Below, in pieces: positions 50,561 through 61,099 of a stretch of 64,000 bases of DNA. Position numbers and translations under genes: made by a program. Every line of letters begins with the position of its first letter. Position 1 is the stretch's first letter. This stretch comes from Caulochytrium protostelioides. Its lineage: Eukaryota; Chytridiomycota; Caulochytriomycetes; Caulochytriales; Caulochytriaceae. The stretch covers positions 1 through 64,000 of the forward strand of contig ML014188.1 of the NCBI GenBank assembly GCA_003615045.1. Direction: 5' to 3'. The notes beneath the pieces are model-generated. The model was not told where the DNA came from. It did no database searches and saw only the letters and a program-made list of their open reading frames with translations.

Positions 50561-51184
50561 GTTAAAAAAACATCATCAGAAATCCCACAATCCTCGGTAT
50601 GTCTCTCTTGCTGCAAGCGACGCGCTCGTTGATGCTAGCTGCTAGCCACGGGCTACGGTATGATGGATGATTTATCATGTATGGTATACGATTGCCGATG
50701 GCTGATGTTTGGCCAGGATCGGCGTGATGAGATGAGCATGCGACGGGCCCGACGCCACACCGCGGGCGAAATCACAGAAAAGGGCGCCACCTTCCCCAAA
50801 GAGCGAGCAGCACCCCCTCGATGCGTGCGTGGGCTGCCTGAAGGGCCTCGTGTGAGGGCGCGGCGGTCGGAGCCTCGGTCTCCTTCTTTTGTTGCCCCCG
50901 CGTGCGTGGGCGGTCCTCGTTGGCTCGTTCTTCGCGGAACTCGGTGGCATCTCCACGTGGCGGCCGCCCAGTCCAACGTTCAACCATACTCGCTCGCCGT
51001 CTTGACCCCTCTCCGTCCCGCATTGGGCCGCTCTCTGCCATCCCTTGCGGACGCTGCCTCTCCCGACTGTTCCCGCAAGCCGAGCTCGCTTCGTGGTCGT
51101 CTGCGCTGACCCGGCGTCGGACTTTTCGTCTATTTTTCTTCTCCGCATACTCGTCAGCCGAGCCGGGGAGGGAGGTTTGCCAGG
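50561..51184. other. Intergenic region, no gene recognised
   Basis: About 620 bases between DSK2 and MRPS16. An A-run follows the DSK2 stop directly. It has an open frame of about 150 codons with no motif. Confidence 0.5.
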
Positions 51185-51751
51185 ATGGTCGCCCGCATCC
51201 GCCTTGCCCGGTGGGGCCAGTCCCACAGCCCGTTCTACGGCGTGACCGTGCACCACCACCAGCGCGCGCGGGACCACAAGCCGATCGACACGGTCGGCAC
51301 GTACAACCCGATTCCGGACGCGCAGGGCCGCAAGCACCTCGAGTTGAACGTCGAGCGCATCAAGTACTGGATGGGCTGCGGCGCGCAGACCACGCGCCGC
51401 GTCGCCTGGCTGCTCTCGAAGGCCAACCTGCTGCCGCCGCTGCCGCAGACGCTGCAGGGCGTCGGCGCCATGTCGCTCAAGGACGCCAAGACGTGGGACA
51501 TCGCGCTGCGCGACGCCAAGACCGGCGAAATCATCAGCGTGCTGGACCCCCAGGAGGCCCGCCAAGCGCTGGGCCCGCACCTGGACGACCAGCTGCCGGC
51601 GTCTGCCAAGCGCGACGAGCCCCTGCTCGGCCACCACGAGGTCGGCCAGCTCGCCGCGTCCGCGATCCGTCTGGACGGCCGCGAGCCCGCTGCCGACCTC
51701 TCGGCCTGGGAGCGTCTCCGCGTGCTCAAGCGCGCTTCCCAGATCCTCTAA
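51185..51751 (+). CDS. MRPS16: Mitochondrial small-subunit ribosomal protein bS16m
   Basis: ORF of 188 residues. Residues 1-85 are the bS16 fold: MVARIRLARWGQSHSPFYGV, HKPIDTVGTYNPIPDAQGRK, LNVERIKYWMGCGAQTTRRV and AWLLSKANLLPP. bS16 stabilises the 16S-type rRNA of the small subunit. As in other mitochondrial S16 proteins, the mature-type sequence starts right at Met and no long presequence is seen. Bacterial bS16 is about 80-90 residues and human MRPS16 about 137; the extra 100-residue tail here (LKDAKTWDIALRDAKTGEII, then Ala/Leu/Asp-rich) is lineage-specific. It is independent of its neighbours and single-exon. Confidence 0.94.
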   Translation: MVARIRLARWGQSHSPFYGVTVHHHQRARDHKPIDTVGTYNPIPDAQGRKHLELNVERIKYWMGCGAQTTRRVAWLLSKANLLPPLPQTLQGVGAMSLKDAKTWDIALRDAKTGEIISVLDPQEARQALGPHLDDQLPASAKRDEPLLGHHEVGQLAASAIRLDGREPAADLSAWERLRVLKRASQIL

Positions 51752-52446
51752 TCGGCCCGGCTGCCGGCTGCCGGCTGCCGGCTCCCGGCGGCGAGCGGCG
51801 AGCGCGTGTCCTGCAGGCGCCGCCGCGGCGGCGGACGAGGTCTGATCACGGCGCACGCTTTATTTAATGTGGTATAAACAATGTGGTATACAATAACTCC
51901 ACGAACGTATCCATCCCCGTGAGGGGCGCTAGCGGAGAAGCGCGGTACCGGCCAGCGGCTCCGGGCGGCGCTGCCATGCTCAGCCCCCGCGGCAGCCGCC
52001 CCCGACGGCGCGGTGGCGCGCGGGTCTGTTCTGTCGTGCCTCTGCCAGCTCTGGGGCGCCGCCGCCACGAAAGGCCGACGGCGGTGGCAAGAGCCCTTAA
52101 GAGATGCTCGCATCAACTTGCTCGCAGCCCGCCGGCCGACCGTGCGGATGGACGACCGTCACGCCGGCGTTAACGGCCATCCTGCCGCGATCTCGCCGTC
52201 GCATGACCGCGCGTACAACGCACACGGGCCCGAGCGACGACGGGCGGTCTCTGACGCGCCGCACGGCTCGCGGGCATCGATCGACCCCCTCCCCGCGCAG
52301 CATCCTCCGGCGGTCTCCTCCGGCGTGCCACGCGACGGCGCGACCTCTGTCCTCCTGATTCACGTACGCGGCCGTACCTGCATCGCGCCGGGTGCCGTCT
52401 TTTTGTTGCTCGTACGCGCCGCGCGAGCGGCCCAAGGCCACGACCC
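51752..52446. other. Intergenic region, no gene recognised
   Basis: About 700 bases between MRPS16 and the MED16-like gene. GGCTGCC/GGCTCCC repeats occur just after the MRPS16 stop (51760-51790). Confidence 0.5.
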
Positions 52447-55400
52447 ATGGCCGCCACCGCGGACGGCGATCTCGCCCCGCCGGCCGCGCCAGCGTCGGCA
52501 CCGACGCCTCGTGCCGCTGGCGCCGCCGACCCGCTCGCGGCGGCCACCGAAGACGCGACGACGACCGCGACGACGACCGCAACGAAGCGGCGGCACAGCG
52601 ATGCGGCCGGCGACCGCGACGGCGCGTCCGATCCGTCCGCGGCGAGCCAGCCCCGTGCGGCTGAGCGCAGTCCGCTGTCCTTCCGCGTCGCGTTGCGGAC
52701 CGTCTATGACGACGACAGCGACGACGACGACGACGACGACGACGACAACGGCGACGACAACGGCGACGACAACGGCGGCGGCAACGGCAACGGCGGCGGC
52801 GACCAGGATGCCGCCGATGTCGATGCCGTCGATGCCGCCGATCCCGCGGCGCTGCTGAGGATGGCGCCGAGCGCGTGGTCGGACCAGGACACGCTCGCGG
52901 TCGCCGACGGCCGCGCCCTCATGATTTCCCGGCTGACGGGCGGCCCGCTCGGCGCCGGGCCGCAATGGACCCACGTGGCCCGCCTCCACCGCCCCGACCC
53001 GGCCGCCGCCACCGCTGGTGCCGCGACGGCGCGCCTCGTGTGGACCCACCTTGCGTGGAGCCCGCAGGCACAACTGCTGGCCGCCGCCGCCGCCGCGCAG
53101 CCCGGTTTTCCGGCGCGCGTCTGCCTGTGGACCGCCCGCGGCGCCGGGCACTACGAGTACCTCGCCGAAACGCGGCTTGCGGCGTCGGCCGCTGCGCTCT
53201 CCTGGGACGCGCCGCCGTCCGCCGTCCTGCGCGCGAGCGCCGCCGCCGCCGCCGCGGACGTGCGTGCCGCCGCCGCGGACGTGCGTGCCGCCGCCGCCGC
53301 CGCCATCCCGACCCTCTGGGCCGTCGACCGCGTCGGGCAGCTCACACGCGTCCAGATCGGTCCCCGTGGGCCCGCGGTCCGCCGGCTGCGCCTCGCGCCT
53401 GCGTCGGCCGGCCGCGAGGCAGACGCGAACGACGACACGAGGACCACGACCGCGGCGCCCGCCGTCGCCGCCGCGGCGCCCGTGCGGGCCAGCCAGCCCG
53501 TCGCGCCCGTCGTCGCGCACGCGCGGCTGTGGTCCGTGTGGGGCGCCGCCGTCGCCGCCGATGCCGAGCAGCACGCGCACCGTCCGGGCCGCGCCATCGC
53601 GTCCGCGGCGTACACGTCGGTGCTGCTGCACTGGGCGGACGCGCCGCGCGCCGACGTGTACGCCGTGACGGTGCTGGACGACGGCGACGACGACGATGAC
53701 GCGGCCGCGGGAGCCGACGACGCCGCCGTCGACGCCGCCGCCGGGCGGACCTTGCAGGCCGCCGTCGACCACACCACCGTTCCGCACGGCGTCGTCGCCG
53801 CCGCCGCGTCGGCCGCCCCTTTCTCCGTGGCGGCGGCGGCCCCCGTGGCGTATGCGGCGGGCCTCGACGGCCACGCGCTGCTCGTCGTCTCGGCCGCCGA
53901 CGCCCACGCGAGCGCGCTGACGCTGACGGTGTGGACGCCGCCGGCGGAATCCGCGGCGGCGGGCGACGCCGTGTGGTTTGCGCGCCACACCCACCGCCTG
54001 CCCGTTGCGTCGCCGGACGCCGCCGCCGTCGTGTACGCGGGCGCACAGGCGCTCTGGTGGACGCCGCCCGCGCCGGCCGACGAGACGGCCACGCGCGCCG
54101 CGCCGATCGTGCCGACCTCGGAACTGCGCCTCGCGCTGGCGCCGCGCACGTGGCTCGTCGTGCTCGCCGACGGCATCGCCTACCACCTCGACGCCGCGGA
54201 TCTCACACTTCTCCAGACGACGCCGTGCCGCGCGTCGCGCCGGCGACCACGGGACCCGACGTCGGCCGACATCGCTCGCGCATCGGTCGCCGTCAGTCCG
54301 AGCGGCGCGCTCCTCACGATGGTCCCGCCGTCCGTCGCGACCGCCGATCTTCCGAGCGCCGACGCCATGCCGTGCGCGCCGCCGCGCCGCACCCGCCGCC
54401 GCCGCCGACTGCGGCTGCGGCTGACGTCGCTCATCCATGCGCGGGCGCCCGACGCGCCGCCGCTGCCACACGCCGTCGCCGCCGCCGCCTACCTCGCCGC
54501 GGCGCGGCAGCGTAGCGACACGGCGCATGACTGGGTCGCGTCGGCGCTCGTGCGGTTCGCGCGCGAAGCGGACGTGCTCGCCATGCTGGAGACGGTGCTG
54601 CTGGAGGGTCTGACGACGGCGCAGGCGGCGCTCGCAGCCGCGCCGTCGCGGCAGACGCATCCGACGCTGCAGGACTTCTTTCCGCTGCCGGCGCTGGACG
54701 TGGCGCCGACCGGCGCGCCGCTGTTGTGGGGCTGGTGGCACCACGCGCTCGCGCTGCTGCCGAGTCCGCATCACGCGGCGCGGCTCGCGGCGCTCATGCA
54801 GCTGCAGCTCCACGCGGGGCTCGTGCAGGCGTTGTCGTGCTTCACGCGGCCCGAGAGCGCGCACGCGCTCCTCGTACACGAGTTTGGCACGCCCAACACG
54901 GCCGTCACGCTGCGGCTGGATACCTTTGAGGGCCCGAACCGCGGCTTCCTCGTGCGCCGCGAGGCCATGACGCTCATGACGAGCACGATGGCGTGGGCCA
55001 ACGACTTCATGACGGCGGTGCACCGCGAGCTGGTCCTGCGCTGGATCACGCCGTCCACGCTGGGCACGCAGGTGCGGCCGCGCCGCGAGTTCCTGCTGCC
55101 GCTCCTCTTCAGCCCGCCCTTCATTGCGAGCATGTGCATGATGCTCAAGATGATTCAGATCTTCCGCGTCAATCTCACGCTCGCCGCGATGGCGTCCTTT
55201 CCGCCGAAGGGCCTCAAGACCCCGCAAGCCAAACTCCGACACGAGCAGACGGCCCTGCTCGTGCATACCGTGGAGTTCCTCGTCAAGCCGCCGTACCCGA
55301 CGGATGTCGTGTTTGCGTTCTGGACGGGGTGGCAGCAGGCGCTGCGATCCAGCGTGGCGCCCGCGACGCCCGCGGGCATTGCCGCGTGGTCGCTCGCCGC

Positions 55401-56214
55401 GGCCCGCGCCTCGCTGCCCGACGCGTGGCAGACGCGCCTCCCGCCGCTCGCCAAGCAGTTCCGCGAGCTCTGCCACACCCTGTACCAGCTCCATGCGCAG
55501 CAGCTCGTCGCCAAGCTCAACCAGCAGCACGCGGCGGCCGTCGCCATGGGCGCCGCGCCGCCGCCCGCGCAGCCCGCGCCCGACGTGCCGCCCCAGCTCC
55601 TCCAGTTCGCCGCCGGCCAGCTCAAGGCCCCGCCCCACCTCGTGCAGCGGTATGCCTTCGACGTCTTCCGCGCCCGCTACATGGGCTACATGGGCCTCTT
55701 TGCCGGCGAGATGGCGGACCGCGGCTCGGCAGCGGCGCGCGCCGGTCTCTCCGGCGGCGCCGACGGCGGCGTCGAGGCCGCAGGCGGCCTGGACGCGCCG
55801 CCTGCCGACGTGCTGCGGGCGCTCGGGTTCCTCGCGCCGCCGGACCCGGACCTCGAGGCGGACGCGGACGCGCGCGCGGCGGCGTCGCCTGTTGCGGGGC
55901 CGCCGGAGGCCGACCGGCCCGACCCGCCGTCCCAGCGGCAGCAGCGGCTGATGGCCGCCGATGTGCGCGCCACCGTCGCCGCCATCGTCGGGCACGACGT
56001 GGCCGCCGCCGTAGACCGCCTGGCCGCGCCCGTGGCCGCGGCGCCCGGGCCTGCGTATGACGCGCTCACGCTCGACTACCTGCCCTTCGGCGCGCCCTAC
56101 GTGTGCGCCCTGTGCCGCCAGGGCAGCCGCGTCTGGGAGGCCGAGGGCGCCGAGGTGTGCCGCGCGCCGTGGACCGCGCGCACGGCGGCCATGCTCGGCT
56201 GTTCCTTGGTCTAG
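52447..56214 (+). CDS. MED16: Mediator subunit Med16-like protein (tentative)
   Basis: A 1255-residue single-exon ORF. Residues 1-80 are Ala/Thr-rich; residues about 85-125 are an extreme Asp/Asn/Gly run (many consecutive Asp). Residues about 140-700 show WD-type propeller strands (SDQDTLAVADGRALMISRLT, LVWTHLAWSPQAQLLAAAAA, VCLWTARGAGHYEYLAETRL, TLWAVDRVGQLTRV). Residues about 830-1120 are helical, including MTLMTSTMAWANDFMTAVHR and FLLPLLFSPPFIASMCMMLK, resembling the Med16/Sin4 helical region. The C-terminus has a Cys-rich tail (VCALCRQGSRVWEAEGAEVC, about residue 1218), like the Med16 zinc end. Med16 is part of the Mediator tail that contacts activators. The alternative is a TFIIIC/Elongator-type WD protein. 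The fold is clear; the exact family is about 60% sure. The gene ends 91 bp from the convergent PPR gene. Confidence 0.62.
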   Translation: MAATADGDLAPPAAPASAPTPRAAGAADPLAAATEDATTTATTTATKRRHSDAAGDRDGASDPSAASQPRAAERSPLSFRVALRTVYDDDSDDDDDDDDDNGDDNGDDNGGGNGNGGGDQDAADVDAVDAADPAALLRMAPSAWSDQDTLAVADGRALMISRLTGGPLGAGPQWTHVARLHRPDPAAATAGAATARLVWTHLAWSPQAQLLAAAAAAQPGFPARVCLWTARGAGHYEYLAETRLAASAAALSWDAPPSAVLRASAAAAAADVRAAAADVRAAAAAAIPTLWAVDRVGQLTRVQIGPRGPAVRRLRLAPASAGREADANDDTRTTTAAPAVAAAAPVRASQPVAPVVAHARLWSVWGAAVAADAEQHAHRPGRAIASAAYTSVLLHWADAPRADVYAVTVLDDGDDDDDAAAGADDAAVDAAAGRTLQAAVDHTTVPHGVVAAAASAAPFSVAAAAPVAYAAGLDGHALLVVSAADAHASALTLTVWTPPAESAAAGDAVWFARHTHRLPVASPDAAAVVYAGAQALWWTPPAPADETATRAAPIVPTSELRLALAPRTWLVVLADGIAYHLDAADLTLLQTTPCRASRRRPRDPTSADIARASVAVSPSGALLTMVPPSVATADLPSADAMPCAPPRRTRRRRRLRLRLTSLIHARAPDAPPLPHAVAAAAYLAAARQRSDTAHDWVASALVRFAREADVLAMLETVLLEGLTTAQAALAAAPSRQTHPTLQDFFPLPALDVAPTGAPLLWGWWHHALALLPSPHHAARLAALMQLQLHAGLVQALSCFTRPESAHALLVHEFGTPNTAVTLRLDTFEGPNRGFLVRREAMTLMTSTMAWANDFMTAVHRELVLRWITPSTLGTQVRPRREFLLPLLFSPPFIASMCMMLKMIQIFRVNLTLAAMASFPPKGLKTPQAKLRHEQTALLVHTVEFLVKPPYPTDVVFAFWTGWQQALRSSVAPATPAGIAAWSLAAARASLPDAWQTRLPPLAKQFRELCHTLYQLHAQQLVAKLNQQHAAAVAMGAAPPPAQPAPDVPPQLLQFAAGQLKAPPHLVQRYAFDVFRARYMGYMGLFAGEMADRGSAAARAGLSGGADGGVEAAGGLDAPPADVLRALGFLAPPDPDLEADADARAAASPVAGPPEADRPDPPSQRQQRLMAADVRATVAAIVGHDVAAAVDRLAAPVAAAPGPAYDALTLDYLPFGAPYVCALCRQGSRVWEAEGAEVCRAPWTARTAAMLGCSLV

Positions 56215-56305
56215 CCGGTTTGTGAGCCGATAGAAAAAGACCGTTTGCTGGATATCTAGTTCTCTATGGGATCGATCTATGTACACATCGACAGGGCGCC
56301 GCGGG

Positions 56306-59300
56306 CTAGTCTGTCCGCGGGGGTGCGAACGGGGAAGCCGGCGAGGCCGGATCGAGCAGTTGCGCGATATGGCGCCACCAGGCGACGGTCTCAGGGTCCT
56401 GCGCCAGCAGCGCGTCGGGAGGCGGCGCCGCGGGCCCGGACCACGTGGGCCATTGCGGCTGCACGGCCGCGCGCCACATCCACTGGGCGCACGCGGCCTG
56501 CTGGCCCGCGCGCGCTGCGGCCGCCGACGCCTCCCGGACATTCCTGGTGGTGGCGGCAGCGGCGGTGGTCGGCGGCTGGTGGCGGCGGCTGTCGTCGTCA
56601 TACTGCGCCATGCGAGCCATCAACTGCATCAGCAGCGCCGCCAGCGTCTCGGTCGGTTGCGTCGGCGGCGGGTAGCGTTCGGCAAGAATGGGCTGGTAGC
56701 TGGCGGCGACGGGGTACGCGGCACCCAGCGCGGCTGTCGTCGCCTCGTGGTGGCGGGCGCACGCGGCGGCCGCCGATGGCGGGACGAGCAGCGCCGCGAC
56801 CCGGCTGGCGTCATACGCGGGCGAGACCTCGCTGATTCGCGCCACCTCCCGCAGCGTCGTCTGCCACCACTCCATCGTCTGTTTGAAGGCTCGCGTCGCC
56901 CGCGGCGACATCGAAGCGGGCGACGACGACGACGCGGGCACATCGTAAAAGATGGCCGGTGTTGCGACGATCTGGGTCAGCATGGCGCCGAGATGCCACG
57001 TCGGCAGAGGGCGGTACGCGGCGAGGGCGAGGGTGAGCTGGCGGAGGGTAGCCCGGGTGGCCGCGGGCGCGCGGCGGGCGCGAGAAGTAAGCGTCTGCGC
57101 GCGGAGGAGACGGCGTCCGAGCGCCAGCCAGAACGTCGGCGGCGCGAGCGTCGACGGCGCCGTCGCGGCGAGTGCGTCGGCGATGAGCCGGTCCAGCAGG
57201 CGCTGGGCCGTAAAGACGGCGGTAGCAGCCAGCCCGGGCTGCCCCCCGAGGGTCGCGAGCCGGATCACGGCCGTGCGGTATGCCTCGCCCCGTAGGACGA
57301 GCCGGCGCTCGAGCGCGACGGCGACCAACTGCTCGAGATGGGCGGGGTCGCGGCTCGAGGCGGCGGCCGGCACGGCAAGGCGCAGCGCCAGACACCGCAC
57401 GGCGTAGTCTTCCGTGTGGATCCGCAGTGGCGGGATAGCCCGTGCGTCAGACGTCTCGGTGGGCACAGCCGCGGCGGCAGTGGCGGTGGCCGCGTCAGCT
57501 TCCGCGGTGGCCGCCGCGATGCTCGCCGGGGACGGCGGCGCCATGGGCGCGGCTAACGCCGCGTAGAGCGCGCGGAACGCCGGCCCTATCGCGGCGGCGT
57601 TGTCGGCGGCGACGGCCGCGCGGTAGGCGGCGGCGTGCATCTCAGGCGTGCCGCGGACGCCCATCTGCTGAGCGTGGCGCAGCCAGTGGCGGGCCGTCTC
57701 GTGGTCGTCGTGCCGGCTCGCGTGGGCGATCAGGTCGGCATACAGCCCGGCGCGCTCGGGCGCGTCCATCGGCATCGTGGCCTCCATCTCGTCGAGGTAC
57801 GCGAGGGCGCGGTCGACGTGGTTCAGTGCGAGATACCCGCGCAGAATCATCCGCGGCGGCAGCCATTGCGACGGCGGCAACGACGGCATCGCGCGGATAT
57901 ACGTCTGTAGCCAGTATTCAGAGTGCAGCATGAGACCGGAGCGACGCGCCATGTTGGCGAGGATGCGGAACGTCACGCCGTCCGGACAGACCCCGCCTTC
58001 CTCGGTCAGCATGCGGAAGAGCCGCTGCGCGCGGATCGGGCCGCTCGCGTCGAGCTGGCACAGCTGCAACGCGGCGTTGAGCGTCGACACATTCGGCGCG
58101 GGGCCCGTCGCCATCATGGTCTCGATGATCGCGCCGGCCTCGACGCGCGGCACGCCGTGGCGGGCCATGAACGCCTGGACGGCCGTATGCACCACATCGC
58201 GGCGTTCAAGTGGCGTCTCGCCCTGTGGCGAGGAGGGCGGCGACGGCGGCGGCGGCGGCGGACCACCAAGGCCGCGGTGAAGCTGGCCGACCGCGAGAAT
58301 GATGTGGTTCCAGGTGATCGTGCACGGCGGTCCCGGGAACCGGCGCTCGCAGCGCATCAGCACGTCGGCGAAGCAGGCGTGGTCGCCGCAGCGCGTGGAG
58401 GCGCCAAGCAAGATCCAGTACAATCGGCGGGAACGGATCACGCCATCGGCTTCGAGCTGGTCGAGCAGCCGGAGGCCGCCGGCGAGGTCGTCGGCACGGA
58501 CATGTGCGCGCATCAGGCACATCGCATACCGCTCGCGCAGCTCGGCCGCCATGGCGTCGGTCGGCCCCTTGCGCGCCAGAAGCGCGTGCCAGACGCGCTG
58601 CGCCAGCGGGAGCTGGCCCGCCGATGCCGACAGATGCAGCAGCCGCACCAGCGTCGGAGCCGTCGGCGGGCCGTGGCGGCGCCGGAAGGCGCCTGACGGC
58701 TCGATCCACGCGGCGAGCGCATGCTCGCCAGCGCCGCCGACGGCAACCAGCGCGAGGCCATAGCGCTGCAAGTAGCGCGCCTCGACCGCTTGGCGCCAGA
58801 GGCGTGCCAGTCCGTACTGCGGACGCGGTCGCAGCGGCGCCGACGATGACGGCGATGGCGGTGCTGACGGCGATGGCGACGGCGGCGAATCATACTCCGC
58901 GTCAGGGGCGGCGTCGGGAGGATCGCGAGAGGTCGCGGGCAGCACGGACGGCATCCAGCCGCGGAGCATCGCCGTGAGGGCGGAGACGTCGGCGCCGGCA
59001 GCGCGGGCGCGGGCCGCGGCGCGGCGGCAGGCACGCAGATCGTCGGCGGTGAGGAACGGAGCGGCCGCATGCGCTGCGCGGATGGCATTGATCGTCCAAT
59101 CGAGCGTGACGGGCGATCGCGATGGCGAAGGCGCGGCTTTGAGGAGGTGTCGAAGTTTCTGCAGCGCCGGCGACGACCGCGACGGCGACGGCGACGACGA
59201 CCGCGACGGGCTCGCGGGCTGTCTGGGGCGTCGCTGGGGCCCCGGCGACGGCTGCAGCAGCAGGGAGGGAACGCGTGGCAGGACACCGCGATCGGCGGCC

Positions 59301-59608
59301 GTTGGAGCGTCCGTGTCAGCGGCCGTTGGAGCGTCCGTGTCAGCGGCCGCGGCGCTCATCGCGGTGCGTGGACCGTCACGGAGAAGCGCGCGGCTGCCGA
59401 GGGGGCGGACCCCGAGCCATCGCGGCCGATCGGCGACGCCGGTCGCGAGCCATCGCGCGGACGGCACGACGTCCGCTTTCACAGCGATCGCGGACGCCGT
59501 CCCGTGCCGACGGCGCAGGAGGTGGGGTATCGAAGCGAGCCAGACCAGGGCGCCGGAAGCGGGCCGCAGCGGGCGCGGCGCGGCCGACGGGACGACGAGC
59601 CGCCGCAT
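56306..59608 (-). CDS. Mitochondrial pentatricopeptide-repeat (PPR) protein
   Basis: Uninterrupted ORF of 1100 residues from ATG 59608 (the frame opens 78 bases earlier at a TTG). The Arg-rich, acid-poor N-terminus (MRRLVVPSAAPRPLRPASGA) is a mitochondrial presequence. A Ser/Pro/Arg-rich region covers about 80-250. From about residue 300 helical pairs of about 35 residues appear: RLYWILLGASTRCGDHACFA, NVSTLNAALQLCQLDASGPI, DGVTFRILANMARRSGLMLH, YLALNHVDRALAYLDEMEAT and HARHDDHETARHWLRHAQQM-like segments. These are PPR motifs (helix A with a polar position 5, TF/TYN-type). Such fungal PPR proteins bind mitochondrial mRNA or rRNA for stability, processing or translation. The C-terminal 450 residues are Ala/Thr-rich helical sequence with no second domain recognised. 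Confidence 0.82.
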   Translation of the reverse strand: MRRLVVPSAAPRPLRPASGALVWLASIPHLLRRRHGTASAIAVKADVVPSARWLATGVADRPRWLGVRPLGSRALLRDGPRTAMSAAAADTDAPTAADTDAPTAADRGVLPRVPSLLLQPSPGPQRRPRQPASPSRSSSPSPSRSSPALQKLRHLLKAAPSPSRSPVTLDWTINAIRAAHAAAPFLTADDLRACRRAAARARAAGADVSALTAMLRGWMPSVLPATSRDPPDAAPDAEYDSPPSPSPSAPPSPSSSAPLRPRPQYGLARLWRQAVEARYLQRYGLALVAVGGAGEHALAAWIEPSGAFRRRHGPPTAPTLVRLLHLSASAGQLPLAQRVWHALLARKGPTDAMAAELRERYAMCLMRAHVRADDLAGGLRLLDQLEADGVIRSRRLYWILLGASTRCGDHACFADVLMRCERRFPGPPCTITWNHIILAVGQLHRGLGGPPPPPPSPPSSPQGETPLERRDVVHTAVQAFMARHGVPRVEAGAIIETMMATGPAPNVSTLNAALQLCQLDASGPIRAQRLFRMLTEEGGVCPDGVTFRILANMARRSGLMLHSEYWLQTYIRAMPSLPPSQWLPPRMILRGYLALNHVDRALAYLDEMEATMPMDAPERAGLYADLIAHASRHDDHETARHWLRHAQQMGVRGTPEMHAAAYRAAVAADNAAAIGPAFRALYAALAAPMAPPSPASIAAATAEADAATATAAAAVPTETSDARAIPPLRIHTEDYAVRCLALRLAVPAAASSRDPAHLEQLVAVALERRLVLRGEAYRTAVIRLATLGGQPGLAATAVFTAQRLLDRLIADALAATAPSTLAPPTFWLALGRRLLRAQTLTSRARRAPAATRATLRQLTLALAAYRPLPTWHLGAMLTQIVATPAIFYDVPASSSSPASMSPRATRAFKQTMEWWQTTLREVARISEVSPAYDASRVAALLVPPSAAAACARHHEATTAALGAAYPVAASYQPILAERYPPPTQPTETLAALLMQLMARMAQYDDDSRRHQPPTTAAAATTRNVREASAAAARAGQQAACAQWMWRAAVQPQWPTWSGPAAPPPDALLAQDPETVAWWRHIAQLLDPASPASPFAPPRTD

Positions 59609-60429
59609 GTCGCGGGGGCCACGGACCAGGCGCCCGCGGCTCCCGCGTCTCCTCGCGCCCACGAAGCGCCGCCCGATGAAAATCAATCAGGGAGCGAAGG
59701 GATCACGAAGGGACGACGATCCTAAAGCCGCGGCGACGGCGGGCGGCGATGGCCCGAGAAGCGGCGATGACCCGAGAAGCGGCAGGGTCCTGACGAGAAT
59801 GCGGCGGCAGAGAGAGCCTTTCGGCATAACACGGCGTTGGTGGTCGAGCCAGAGATCCTCGCGTGCGATGCTTGTAGCATGTTGCTGAGCACACGGCATC
59901 GAGCGCTGCGCGCTATCCCGTCAGGCGGGTTCCAGAAAAGCGAAAGTCCGCTTTATTGGAATGGCTGAGTTGCACCGAGGCGAGACATGGCACGGCCGGC
60001 CGCTGGGGGTCAGCAACGTCCCTGGCCCTCGCCATGCGCCACACGCCCGCGCCGGGGGAGGGGTCCCCAGCCACCGGCGGCGGCGCCAGGATCTGCGACG
60101 AGGCTTCTCCACGTGGTCGTTGCGCAGCGTCTGCACGCCCATCGATGGTATGGCTCATCGTTTGCTATGATCGTGACAACGACAGTCGCACGAGACATCG
60201 GATCATGAGGTCGCCGCTGACTTGTCCTCCACGCGAAGTCCTCCATGCGATGATGGATGGGCCTTACAGGTCCGACACGTCTGCGCGTGCGTGCTGGAAC
60301 AGCTGGGAACGAAGCCCCTTCATCTATCATCCACCGATGATGCTGAAACATGAAACACCGGCCAGCGGCAGGAACCATCCTGTGGTGGCACAACACGTGC
60401 TGGCGGCATAGCGTCGCCTTTTCCCGCTT

Positions 60430-60490
60430 GCTGGGCATTGTGGTATCCCGCACGCGGGCCATCGTGGTATCCCGCTCGCTGGGCATGTGG
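60430..60490. repeat. Direct repeat around GTGGTATCCCGC
   Basis: Two copies of GGGC..NGTGGTATCCCGC with a third partial GGGCATGTGG lie about 27 bases apart. Confidence 0.65.
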
Positions 60491-61001
60491 CCCACACACG
60501 TGCGGGTTGTGTGGCGCCCACATGTCCTTCGGTCTGCCTCGACCCCTCTCAAGGTGGAGAACGAGCCCCCCGCGGCAGGGGTGGTCCGCAGGATCCATGA
60601 TCCCCGGACAACTGCAGACGCACCCATCAGGCCACCTACCATCGCGCATCGTTGCTCGCTGGCGTCCACCGCGACGGATCCTCCACGCGCGTGCGCTACC
60701 CACAAAACATCCATCCGCTAGGATGCCTTCGCTCGTTCACTTGGGCGAAGGCCGCCATCATCGGCCCCAGCCGCACTAGGGCCTGACATGCCTCTCGGGC
60801 CAACCGCCGCCGACCAGTATATGTCGCGGAGCGAACGGCGCGGAGCGAACGGCCATCCGGATGGATCACATGCGCGAGCACGAGACCGCTGGATGGGGGA
60901 GTAGCAGGTGGACGGTGGCCTGAGCCGGCGGCCTCACGCCACGCCCGAGGGTGGCCGCTGAGGGCAGCGGTCGGCGGCGGAACGTCGCGCCGCATCACTT
61001 T

Positions 61002-61040
61002 TGCATGGCATCGCATGGCATCGCATGACATCGCATGACT
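61002..61040. repeat. GCATGGCATC decamer repeat
   Basis: About four copies of GCATGGCATC/GCATGACATC lie in tandem directly before relic E. Confidence 0.8.
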
Positions 61041-61099
61041 CGGTCGTTTGTGTGCAATCGCTGCCGCGTTAGGGACGATCGCGTGGCGCATGGCCGCGC

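Larger units (their letters stand above)
59609..61099. other. Intergenic region with short direct repeats, no gene recognised
   Basis: About 1.5 kb upstream of the PPR gene. Direct repeats lie at 60430-60490 and decamers at 61002-61040. Overlapping open frames up to 234 codons contain no motif. Confidence 0.5.

Noticed and set aside
52360-56601. 1413-codon minus-strand open frame across the MED16-like gene
   Set aside because: The composition is almost entirely Arg/Gly/Ala from GC-rich antisense reading; the plus strand has propeller and helical features.
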